Source: an uncultured Clostridia bacterium (GTDB lineage: Bacteria; Bacillota; Clostridia; Oscillospirales; Ruminococcaceae). From it: DNA of 5,388 nt. A program made the translations under genes and the position numbers. Each line of letters opens with the position of its first letter. Position 1 is the stretch's first letter. Positions 1-5,388 of the stretch are shown piece after piece. The notes under the pieces were generated by a model. The model was not told the DNA's origin and did not search any database. It was given only the letters and a program-made list of their open reading frames with translations. The stretch covers positions 1-5,388 of the forward strand of contig CANEHP010000157.1 in the NCBI GenBank assembly GCA_947427325.1, read 5' to 3'.

Positions 1-108
1 TTGCCCAAAGCCGACGCAAGGAGGCGTCGGCATCAAAGCAAATGACGAAACGAAGTAGGCGGCAAAATTTGCCGAAAAGATGCGTGCCAATTTCTATGAG
101 AACAAGTT
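1..108. repeat. Fold-back repeat, copy 1 (right part; left arm probably upstream of the window)
   Basis: Bases 60-108 are identical over 49 bp to 2289-2337, the right arm of the complete element downstream of dnaX. They end in the same terminal motif, CTATGAGAACAAGTT. Upstream, an 8-bp perfect hairpin (GCCGACGC at 10-17, loop AAGGAG, GCGTCGGC at 24-31) occupies the place where the other copy has its central hairpin. TTGC at 1-4 can pair with GCAA at 38-41, as if the left arm were just beginning when the window starts. I infer a full element of about 175 bp reaching about 65 bp upstream of base 1. The 49-bp identity is seen directly; the extent of the missing half is inference. The right end lies 24 bases before the dnaX ribosome binding site. 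Confidence 0.75.
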
Positions 109-132
109 CTGAACACACTCAAGGCTCATTAA

Positions 133-140
133 AAGGAGGA
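133..140 (+). promoter_or_regulatory. Ribosome binding site of dnaX
   Basis: AAGGAGGA, a near-perfect Shine-Dalgarno sequence, lies 10 bases before the ATG at 151. It fixes that start. An ATG at 141, in another frame, is too close to the site and opens only a short meaningless frame. Confidence 0.85.
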
Positions 141-150
141 ATGACAAGGA

Positions 151-2178
151 ATGTATTTAGCGCTTTACAGAAAATACCGACCCGTTACATTCGACGATGT
201 TATTTCCCAGGAGCATATTACAACTACCCTTAAAAATCAGATTTCAACGGGACAGATCGCCCACGCCTATCTTTTCACAGGCACAAGGGGAACGGGAAAA
301 ACCTCCTGCGCCAAAATTATGGCAAAGGCGGTAAACTGCCTTTCTCCCAAAAACGGCAGCCCCTGCGGAGAATGCGCCTCCTGCAAGGCTATTGAAGAAG
401 GCTCGACGGATATAATCGAAATAGACGCTGCGTCAAACAACGGAGTGGACAACATCCGGCAAATCCGTGACGAGGTAATTTACACACCCATTGACTGCAA
501 GTACAAAGTATATATTATAGACGAGGTTCATATGCTTTCGGCGGGAGCGTTTAACGCACTGCTCAAAACCCTGGAAGAACCCCCCTCCCATGTTATTTTT
601 ATTTTGGCAACCACCGAGTACTATAAAGTCCCCGCCACGATTCTTTCAAGATGTCAGCAGTTTTTGTTTTCAAAGATAGATTCTGTACAATCCGCAAACA
701 GATTGCTTGAAATCGCACAAAAGGAAGAATTGACCCTTGAGCCTGAGGCGGCGGAGCTTATCGCAAGGCTTTCGGACGGCGCCATGAGAGACGCCCTCTC
801 GCTTTTGGATCAGTGCGTTTCCGTTTCCCGCAATATTGATGAGGAGTTGGTAAGACAATGCAGCGGCGCAGCGGAAAGCGAATATCTTTTTGCGGTTTCG
901 AGAGCCGCTCTTGACAAAAATCCCGCTGCCGCCCTAAAGGTTTTGGACGGACTTATTGTTAAAGGAAAGGATATAAGCCGCTTTATTGAAGAGCTTACCG
1001 CCCATTACCGCAATTTAATGCTGGAAAAAACCGTAGGGGAGGAGCTTATAAAGGCTTCGGACTCGGAGCTTTCACAGTACCGCAGTCAGTGCGGGGAATA
1101 TTCCGTCCGAGAAATAATGCGCCATATCGACCTTATATCCGACAGCCTGGATAACATCAACCGAATGAAGCAGACGGGACAAGCCCGACTTTTGGCGGAG
1201 CAGCTTTTAATAAGGCTTACCTCCCCTAAGCTCGCAAACGATGCGTCGGCGCTTGCCTCCCGCATAGAAGCTTTGGAAAACAGACTTGACAGCTTAGCCC
1301 TTGGCGAAGGCTCTGTCATAAAGCCGAATAAGGCTTCGGACAGGGACGGCAGTTATGCTCAAACCGGTAAAAAACCCGCCGATAATGCGGAGAAGCAAGC
1401 AGAGACTTTATTAAACGGGAAAACAGATCAAGCCGATACAGCCCGCACGGTTTCAATGGAAAACGCAAAAGACAAAGCCAATATGCCGACAGAGGGGACA
1501 GACAGCTCCCCCGCCAAGGAGGGACAGGTTTATTACGCCCATCAATCGGAAACCAAGACGGGGCATATCTTAGCAGCTTATGAGGATGAAATCCCCTTGC
1601 CCCCTCCTCCCCCCGAGGAAGCCTTTGACGGCGGTTACGGTTATGCCGATGAAATCCCCCGAGCCGTCCCCTTTAAATCAAAAACCGACGGCGGCAATGA
1701 AAAACCCGCCGTAAAGCAGTCCCTTTCGGAAGCGGCTGAAAAATCAAAGGCAAAATCAGCGTCGAATGATACGTCAAATGATACAGGGATCAAGTCGGAT
1801 AAAGCGGAGATCAAAGCAAAAACAGACCGGTCTATTCCGGAAATTGACTTTGCTCTGCCGCAAAACGTCGGTCCTTTGCCCCAATGGCAGGAAATTATTT
1901 CGGGAATGGCGGTAAGAATAAGAGGGCTGCTGAAAAGCTCGCAGGCTTATCTTTACGACGGAAAAATCTATATTTCAGCCACCGCCTCCTCCGAAAATGT
2001 TTTAAAGGACGGGACAAAGGCGGAAGCGCTGCGGCAGCGTGTCAAAGACGTTCTCGGCGGTGAAATGGAAATGTTTGTTTTAAAAGCCGCCCCTGCCGTG
2101 CAGACGGAGCAGGCGGATCTGATCTCGCCTTTTTTGGAAAAAGCCAAGGCGTTGGGAGTAAATGTTACTGTAAAATAG
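151..2178 (+). CDS. dnaX: DNA polymerase III subunit gamma/tau (clamp-loader ATPase)
   Basis: This is the motor subunit of the clamp-loader complex, which opens and loads the beta sliding clamp on primed DNA and, through the tau C-terminus, links the loader to the replicative polymerase and helicase in the cytoplasm. The 675-aa product begins MYLALYRKYRP, the typical family start. The AAA+ module shows Walker A GTRGTGKT (44-51), four zinc-site cysteines (C63, C72, C75, C78), Walker B VYIIDEVH (120-127), sensor 1 LATTE (152-156), the SRC motif (166-168) and the sensor-2 region LSDGAMRDALSLLDQ (207-221). The helical oligomerisation domain runs to about 370. Residues about 385-570 are a charged, low-complexity linker with a proline run (IPLPPPPPEE, 481-490). 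A conserved C-terminal domain starts near LPQWQEI (576). It is the first gene of a dnaX-ybaB-recR cluster. A fold-back repeat starts just after the stop. K407-K408 is encoded by six consecutive A and could slip to -1 (see findings). Identity is very secure. Confidence 0.97.
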   Translation: MYLALYRKYRPVTFDDVISQEHITTTLKNQISTGQIAHAYLFTGTRGTGKTSCAKIMAKAVNCLSPKNGSPCGECASCKAIEEGSTDIIEIDAASNNGVDNIRQIRDEVIYTPIDCKYKVYIIDEVHMLSAGAFNALLKTLEEPPSHVIFILATTEYYKVPATILSRCQQFLFSKIDSVQSANRLLEIAQKEELTLEPEAAELIARLSDGAMRDALSLLDQCVSVSRNIDEELVRQCSGAAESEYLFAVSRAALDKNPAAALKVLDGLIVKGKDISRFIEELTAHYRNLMLEKTVGEELIKASDSELSQYRSQCGEYSVREIMRHIDLISDSLDNINRMKQTGQARLLAEQLLIRLTSPKLANDASALASRIEALENRLDSLALGEGSVIKPNKASDRDGSYAQTGKKPADNAEKQAETLLNGKTDQADTARTVSMENAKDKANMPTEGTDSSPAKEGQVYYAHQSETKTGHILAAYEDEIPLPPPPPEEAFDGGYGYADEIPRAVPFKSKTDGGNEKPAVKQSLSEAAEKSKAKSASNDTSNDTGIKSDKAEIKAKTDRSIPEIDFALPQNVGPLPQWQEIISGMAVRIRGLLKSSQAYLYDGKIYISATASSENVLKDGTKAEALRQRVKDVLGGEMEMFVLKAAPAVQTEQADLISPFLEKAKALGVNVTVK

Positions 2179-2179
2179 G

Positions 2180-2337
2180 AACTTGTTCTCATAGGAATGG
2201 TGCGCAGATTTTCGAGCAAATTTTGTCGAGGACAAGGAAAAATTCCGCAGGAATACTCGTGTATTTTAAGGAATTTTGACGCAGTCATCGGCAAAATTTG
2301 CCGAAAAGATGCGTGCCAATTTCTATGAGAACAAGTT
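2180..2337. repeat. Fold-back (MITE-like) element, copy 2, complete
   Basis: The 158-bp unit has perfect 15-bp terminal inverted repeats: AACTTGTTCTCATAG at 2180-2194 and CTATGAGAACAAGTT at 2323-2337. Imperfect pairing continues inward along both arms, for example GCAAATTTTG near 2215-2224 opposite CAAAATTTGC at 2292-2301. The middle folds again: AAAATTCC (2239-2246) with GGAATTTT (2270-2277), and AATAC (2252-2256) with GTATT (2261-2265) around a TCGT loop. The centre of that loop, 2258.5, is exactly the centre of the element. It has no coding capacity, which fits a non-autonomous miniature element or a dispersed palindromic repeat. It begins two bases after the dnaX stop codon, separates dnaX from ybaB, and shares 49 identical bases with the copy before dnaX. 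I do not recognise the family. Confidence 0.85.
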
Positions 2338-2359
2338 TTAGGCAAAAATAATTAGAGCG

Positions 2360-2409
2360 TGTTTTCACAAAATTTGCCGAAGGGTCACAGGCAGTATCTT
2401 GTGAAAACA
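2360..2409. repeat. Second hairpin repeat between dnaX and ybaB
   Basis: Perfect 11-bp arms TGTTTTCACAA (2360-2370) and TTGTGAAAACA (2399-2409) enclose a 28-base loop. The loop edge contains CAAAATTTGCCGAA (2368-2381), a 14-base string also present inside both fold-back copies, although the terminal arms are different. No T-tract follows, so a simple intrinsic terminator is unlikely. It ends 13 bases before the ybaB ribosome binding site. It could be another dispersed palindromic repeat or an RNA structure in the ybaB leader. Confidence 0.7.
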
Positions 2410-2436
2410 GATTCCAAACAAAAAGGAGATACATTT

Positions 2437-2787
2437 ATGAAAGCAAGATTACCTCAGGAATATCAGGCAAAGGGTGCGTCAAATATGAATCAAATGATTC
2501 AAAAGGCGCACAAAATGCAGGAGGATATCGAAAAAATTCAAGAGCAGCTTAACGAAACCGACTTTACCGTTACCGCAGGGGGCGGAATGATTGAGCTTAC
2601 CATGACGGGCGGCAGAAAGCTGAAATCCGTCAAGCTTAACCCCGACTGCATCGACAGGGAAAATCCCGAGGATTTGGAGGATATAATTATTGCAGGCGTT
2701 AATGCAATGCTTGAAAAAGTAGAGGAAGAAACTACCAAGGAAATGGAAAAGGCAACAGGCGGTCTGTCTATGCCCGGTTTGTTCTGA
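2437..2787 (+). CDS. ybaB: YbaB/EbfC family nucleoid-associated DNA-binding protein
   Basis: The 116-aa protein is the usual size for the family, whose members form dimers that bind DNA and are generally encoded between dnaX and recR. A role in nucleoid organisation or in recombination with RecR is usually proposed, but the precise function is not settled. Visible features are an N-terminal helix rich in M, Q and K (NMNQMIQKAHKMQEDIEK, residues 16-33), the core strands FTVTAGGGMIELTMTGGRKL (43-62), the SVKLNPDCID segment and a C-terminal acidic/basic helix ending GGLSMPGLF. The ATG at 2437 is chosen because AAGGAGA at 2423-2429 lies 7 bases before it and MKARLP is a familiar Clostridia-type beginning. 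An upstream in-frame GTG at 2359 would place 26 odd residues inside a hairpin repeat. The recR ATG follows the stop after one base. Confidence 0.93.
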   Translation: MKARLPQEYQAKGASNMNQMIQKAHKMQEDIEKIQEQLNETDFTVTAGGGMIELTMTGGRKLKSVKLNPDCIDRENPEDLEDIIIAGVNAMLEKVEEETTKEMEKATGGLSMPGLF

Positions 2788-2788
2788 T

Positions 2789-3388
2789 ATGGCGGAGTAT
2801 AGTCCTTTGCCGCTTCTTCTGGTGTCGGAACAGCTGGCAAAGCTTCCCGGAATCGGCATAAAAAGTGCGGGAAGATTAGCCTATCACATTCTCAATATGC
2901 CTGTGGAACAGGTGGAGGAATTTTCCGAAACAATTTTAAAGGCAAGAAAATCGGTGAATTTCTGCAAGTGCTGCCAAAATTTTACCGAAAGAGAGATATG
3001 CTCTATCTGCTCCGATGAACAGCGGAACAAAAAAATAATATGCGTGGTGGAATCCCCCAAGGATGTAGCCGCCTTTGAGCGCTCGGGGGGCTTTGAGGGA
3101 GTGTATCATGTACTTCACGGTCTGCTGTCCCCCGCCGATAACATTTCCCCCGAGGACATACGTATAAAAGAGCTTATGAGCAGGCTGGGAGGCGATGCGG
3201 ACGAGGTGATTATGGCTACCAATCCCACTATTGAGGGCGAAACAACCGCTTCCTATATCAGCCGCTTAATAAAGCCCCTGGGCGTAAAGGTGACAAGGCT
3301 CGCCTACGGACTCCCTGCGGGCAGCACTCTTGAATACGCCGATGAAGTAACGCTTCAGAGAGCGCTGGAAAACAGGAATGAGCTTTAA
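2789..3388 (+). CDS. recR: Recombination mediator protein RecR
   Basis: RecR works with RecF and RecO to load RecA on gapped single-stranded DNA. The 199-aa product has the standard length and domain order. An N-terminal helix-hairpin-helix (LAKLPGIGIKSAGRLAYHIL, about 16-35) is followed by a four-cysteine zinc finger (C59-x2-C62 and C71-x2-C74). A TOPRIM domain starts at IICVVESPKDVAAFE (83-97) and includes the conserved ATNPTIEGETTASYI stretch (143-157). The tail YGLPAGSTLEYADEVTLQRAL is the typical C-terminal signature. There is no good Shine-Dalgarno sequence before the ATG. Only one base separates it from the ybaB stop, so translation is probably coupled to ybaB. No key residue is missing. 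Confidence 0.97.
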   Translation: MAEYSPLPLLLVSEQLAKLPGIGIKSAGRLAYHILNMPVEQVEEFSETILKARKSVNFCKCCQNFTEREICSICSDEQRNKKIICVVESPKDVAAFERSGGFEGVYHVLHGLLSPADNISPEDIRIKELMSRLGGDADEVIMATNPTIEGETTASYISRLIKPLGVKVTRLAYGLPAGSTLEYADEVTLQRALENRNEL

Positions 3389-3463
3389 TAAACAACCCCA
3401 ATTCCCCGCCTTTTGCTGTAAGCAATTTGAAGAAAAAACAAATCGATCACAAACATTTTTGGA

Positions 3464-3468
3464 AAGGA
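3464..3468 (+). promoter_or_regulatory. Ribosome binding site of guaB
   Basis: AAGGA, within GGAAAGGAAA at 3461-3470, lies 8 bases before the ATG at 3477. It supports that start over the in-frame ATG at 3378, which overlaps the end of recR and lacks a comparable site. In the 88-bp recR-guaB gap I see only a 5-bp hairpin (TTGCT/AGCAA, 3413-3425). I see no purine riboswitch and no clear promoter. Confidence 0.7.
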
Positions 3469-3476
3469 AAACCACT

Positions 3477-4979
3477 ATGGCTAAGATTTACTCCGAACCC
3501 TCCCACACCTTCGGCGAATACCTTTTAGTTCCGGGATACAGCTCGGATAAATGTATTCCCGCCAATGTATCCTTAAAAACCCCTTTGGTAAAATACAAAA
3601 AGGGGGAAGAACCTGCTATCTCCATGAATATCCCCCTTGTGTCCGCAATTATGCAATCGGTTTCAGACGATAAAATGGCGGTAGCTCTTGCCAAGGAGGG
3701 CGGAGTAAGCTTTATCTACGGCTCACAGTCCGTTGAATCGGAAGCGGAAATGGTTAAAAAGGTTAAGACCTACAAGGCGGGCTATGTAAGAAGCGACAGC
3801 AATTTAAGCCCCGAAATGACCTTGCGGGACGTACTTAACCTTAAGGAAAAAACAGGACATTCCACCATGTCCGTTACCGAGGACGGCACCTCGGATACAA
3901 AAATGGTGGGCATAGTAACGGGCAGAGATTACCGTGTTTCAAGAATGTCCCCCGATGAAAAGGTAAGCACCTTTATGACCCCCTTTGACAAGCTTATCAC
4001 CGCTCCCGAGGGCACAACCTTAAAGGAAGCCAATGATATTATATGGGATCACAAGCTTAATTCCCTTCCCATTATCGACAAGGACGGAAAATTGCTTTAT
4101 TTCGTATTCCGCAAGGACTATGAAAACCACAAAAGCAACCAGAACGAGCTTCTTGACAGCGCAAAGCGTTATGTGGTAGGCGCAGGCATCAATACAAGAG
4201 ATTATGCCCAAAGAGTTCCCGCCTTGGTGGAAGCAGGGGCGGACGTGCTTTGTATCGACAGCTCCGAGGGATATTCGGAATGGCAAAGGCTCACTATTAA
4301 CTGGATAAGGGAGCATTACGGCGACTCGGTTAAGGTAGGCGCGGGAAATGTCGTCAGCAAGGAGGGCTTCAGATTCCTTGCAGAATGCGGCGCAGACTTT
4401 ATAAAGGTCGGTATCGGCGGAGGCTCTATCTGTATCACCCGTGAAACAAAGGGCATAGGCAGAGGACAGGCAACAGCCCTTATCGAAGTGTGTGAAGAGC
4501 GTGACCGTTATTATGAGGAAACGGGCATATATATCCCCGTGTGCAGCGACGGCGGCATAGTACATGATTATCACATTACATTGGCGCTTGCCATGGGCGC
4601 AGATTTCATTATGTTGGGCAGATATTTCAGCCGCTTTGACGAATCCCCTACAAATAAGGTTCTGCTTAACGGTACTTATGTTAAGGAATATTGGGGCGAA
4701 GGCTCTAACCGTGCAAGAAACTGGCAGCGCTACGACCTGGGCGGCGACAAAAAGCTTTCCTTTGAAGAGGGCGTGGACAGCTATGTGCCTTATGCGGGTA
4801 GCTTAAAGGATAATGTGACCCGCACCCTTGCAAAGGTAAAATCCACTATGTGCAACTGCGGCTGTCTTACCATTGCGGAATTGCAGGAAAAGGCAGTGCT
4901 TACGCTGGTTTCCTCCACAAGCATTATCGAGGGCGGCTCTCATGATGTTATTCTGAAGGACAGGCAGGGGCAGAACTGA
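3477..4979 (+). CDS. guaB: Inosine-5'-monophosphate dehydrogenase
   Basis: The enzyme oxidises IMP to XMP with NAD+, the committed step of guanine nucleotide synthesis; it is cytoplasmic and the family is tetrameric. The 500-aa product starts MAKIYSEPSHTFGEYLLVPG. The (beta/alpha)8 barrel is split by a CBS-pair (Bateman) insert at about 105-220, seen as MTPFDKLITAPEGTTLKEAN (167-186) and SLPIIDKDGKL. The catalytic loop GIGGGSICITRETKGIGRGQ (312-331) contains the nucleophile C319 and the potassium-site glycines. D261, D358 and R382 are in the expected substrate and cofactor positions. The mobile flap holds R418-Y419 in RNWQRYD, and EGG (485-487) near the C-terminus matches the second potassium-site segment. 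These numbers coincide with those I remember for the Tritrichomonas foetus enzyme, placing it in that branch of the family. It follows recR by 88 bp. The ATG at 3477 is chosen because the 33 residues available upstream do not look like the family. Confidence 0.96.
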   Translation: MAKIYSEPSHTFGEYLLVPGYSSDKCIPANVSLKTPLVKYKKGEEPAISMNIPLVSAIMQSVSDDKMAVALAKEGGVSFIYGSQSVESEAEMVKKVKTYKAGYVRSDSNLSPEMTLRDVLNLKEKTGHSTMSVTEDGTSDTKMVGIVTGRDYRVSRMSPDEKVSTFMTPFDKLITAPEGTTLKEANDIIWDHKLNSLPIIDKDGKLLYFVFRKDYENHKSNQNELLDSAKRYVVGAGINTRDYAQRVPALVEAGADVLCIDSSEGYSEWQRLTINWIREHYGDSVKVGAGNVVSKEGFRFLAECGADFIKVGIGGGSICITRETKGIGRGQATALIEVCEERDRYYEETGIYIPVCSDGGIVHDYHITLALAMGADFIMLGRYFSRFDESPTNKVLLNGTYVKEYWGEGSNRARNWQRYDLGGDKKLSFEEGVDSYVPYAGSLKDNVTRTLAKVKSTMCNCGCLTIAELQEKAVLTLVSSTSIIEGGSHDVILKDRQGQN

Positions 4980-4999
4980 TAATTGCGGAAATAAATAAT

Positions 5000-5078
5000 A
5001 CTAATTCTCGTCTAAAAACAGACAAAGATTTGCGAAAATCAGACCGCAAGGATTGTTTATTTTTAGTCGAGAATTAGT
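5000..5078. repeat. Fold-back (MITE-like) element downstream of guaB
   Basis: Inverted arms at 5000-5020 and 5058-5078 begin ACTAATTCTCG and end CGAGAATTAGT, pairing over 21 positions with two mismatches. Pairing resumes inward with ACAA (5022-5025)/TTGT (5053-5056) and TTGCG (5030-5034)/CGCAA (5045-5049), leaving a 10-base loop. Nearly the whole 79 bp therefore folds on itself. ATAAT is present immediately on both sides (4995-4999 and 5079-5083), a possible 5-bp target duplication, although the flanks are AT-rich. The arms differ from those of the elements around dnaX. There is no coding capacity. On the right flank, the 8-bp unit TAGTATAA, whose first four bases are the end of the right arm, occurs twice in tandem (5075-5090). 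Confidence 0.75.
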
Positions 5079-5095
5079 ATAATAGTATAATATGG

Positions 5096-5127
5096 AAAAC
5101 CTCATTCAAACGAATGAGGTTTTGTTT
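5096..5127. terminator. Rho-independent terminator, probably bidirectional
   Basis: A perfect 12-bp stem, AAAACCTCATTC (5096-5107) with GAATGAGGTTTT (5112-5123), closes an AAAC loop. It is followed on the plus strand by a T-rich tract continuing to 5127. The complementary strand also reads a hairpin ending in TTTT. Placed between guaB and a convergent minus-strand gene, it probably stops transcription from both sides. Confidence 0.85.
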
Positions 5128-5173
5128 ATATATATTAAATATCAACAGGAAACAGGAAATTTTATGTATTAAG

Positions 5174-5222
5174 GAGAGTCAAAAGGGCGTTTAAAAAGAG
5201 AGTTCAAAAAAGCGTTTAAATT
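5174..5222. repeat. 25-bp imperfect tandem duplication
   Basis: GAGAGTCAAAAGGGCGTTTA (5174-5193) and its continuation to 5197 are repeated as GAGAGTTCAAAAAAGCGTTT onward (5198-5222), with about four differences and one inserted base. GCGTTTAAA recurs exactly at 5187-5195 and 5212-5220. The second unit covers the stop codon and last codon of the minus-strand gene, so the first unit may be a duplicated gene end. Confidence 0.5.
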
Positions 5223-5388
5223 GAGCTTAGAGCGTAAATCATCCCGTCTATGTCAATTTCCCTGACGCCGGGATAATATCGGAAGTTTTTATTGGGGGTT
5301 TTTAAAAAGCAGTAATCGGAATAGGTTATTTCTCCTGTTTCCTCGTTGGTATCGGGCATATTTTTCCATACGGAAAGTCTGTAGCTTT
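5216..5388 (-). CDS. C-terminal end of an unidentified protein (partial, continues beyond the window)
   Basis: Read on the minus strand from 5386 down to a TAA at 5218-5216, one frame stays open for 56 codons to the window edge; the other two minus frames close early. The peptide runs SYRLSVWKNMPDTNEETGEI, then a stretch rich in Y, F, K and P, and ends DIDGMIYALSSI. Its mixed composition looks like a real folded protein, and the codon style resembles its neighbours. I do not recognise the family. There is no membrane segment, cysteine cluster or known motif in the visible part. It is convergent with guaB and shares the terminator at 5096-5127. The start lies outside the window. Confidence 0.6.
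   Translation of the reverse strand, partial: SYRLSVWKNMPDTNEETGEITYSDYCFLKTPNKNFRYYPGVREIDIDGMIYALSSI

Noticed and set aside
69..97. Promoter-like TTGCCG-17 bp-TTCTAT in the repeat arm, present in both copies
   Set aside because: The -10 box is poor (TTCTAT) and lies within a palindromic arm. Without transcript start data the match is no better than chance.
1..150. Signal recognition particle RNA or tRNA, often found near dnaX in Firmicutes
   Set aside because: The conserved SRP RNA core and tRNA features such as GGTTCGA are absent; the region is explained by the repeat.
42..233. 63-codon plus-strand open frame before dnaX
   Set aside because: It runs through the fold-back repeat and into the start of dnaX in another frame. 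It has no ribosome binding site, and its peptide is basic low-information sequence.
1968..2345. 125-codon minus-strand frame across the dnaX end and the repeat
   Set aside because: It is antisense to the conserved DnaX C-terminal domain and begins inside the fold-back element.
2359..2436. In-frame GTG start giving a longer YbaB
   Set aside because: The extra 26 residues are encoded by the hairpin repeat, no ribosome binding site precedes the GTG, and the ATG at 2437 has a good one.
3378..3476. In-frame ATG giving a longer GuaB that overlaps recR
   Set aside because: The 33 extra residues do not resemble IMPDH, and AAGGA before 3477 marks the usual family start MAKIYSEP.
3389..3476. Purine (guanine/xanthine) riboswitch before guaB
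   Set aside because: The 88-bp leader has no three-way-junction sequence pattern and only a weak 5-bp hairpin.
4020..4574. 184-codon minus-strand open frame inside guaB
   Set aside because: It is a shadow of a strongly conserved gene. The peptide has no recognisable domain, and there is no promoter or ribosome binding site evidence for it.
5078..5091. Two TATAAT boxes after the guaB-side fold-back element
   Set aside because: No convincing -35 box is present, and reading rightwards they would lead straight into the terminator and a convergent gene.

Overview
The window is a chromosomal housekeeping segment that most likely comes from a low-to-mid-GC Firmicute of class Clostridia. I infer this from the dnaX-ybaB-recR gene order, strong AGGAGG-type ribosome binding sites, a Clostridia-style YbaB N-terminus (MKARLP...) and a DnaX with a long variable linker. 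An Oscillospiraceae/Ruminococcaceae-like gut anaerobe is a reasonable guess, but the sequence does not fix the genus.

Layout. Positions 1-108 hold the right-hand part of a fold-back repeat. dnaX (151-2178, clamp-loader tau subunit) follows. The gap 2179-2436 contains a complete 158-bp fold-back element that starts 2 bases after the dnaX stop, then a second, different hairpin at 2360-2409. ybaB/ebfC (2437-2787) and recR (2789-3388) are one base apart and probably translationally coupled. After an 88-bp leader comes guaB (3477-4979, IMP dehydrogenase). The tail 4980-5215 has no gene. It holds a third, unrelated 79-bp fold-back element, a strong and probably bidirectional terminator, and a 25-bp imperfect tandem repeat. 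The last ~170 bases encode the C-terminus of an unidentified protein on the minus strand, convergent with guaB.

Function. DnaX (replication clamp loader), YbaB (nucleoid-associated DNA-binding protein) and RecR (gap repair with RecF/RecO) form the classic replication/repair cluster. GuaB catalyses the committed step of guanine nucleotide synthesis and is probably a separate transcription unit or a read-through partner.

No defence system, CRISPR array, prophage or novel enzymatic system is visible. The points worth a second look are the fold-back elements around dnaX and guaB, a possible -1 frameshift site in dnaX that would give a gamma-like short product, and an IMPDH whose key residues fall at the same numbers I recall for the Tritrichomonas foetus enzyme, including the pair linked to mycophenolic acid tolerance.
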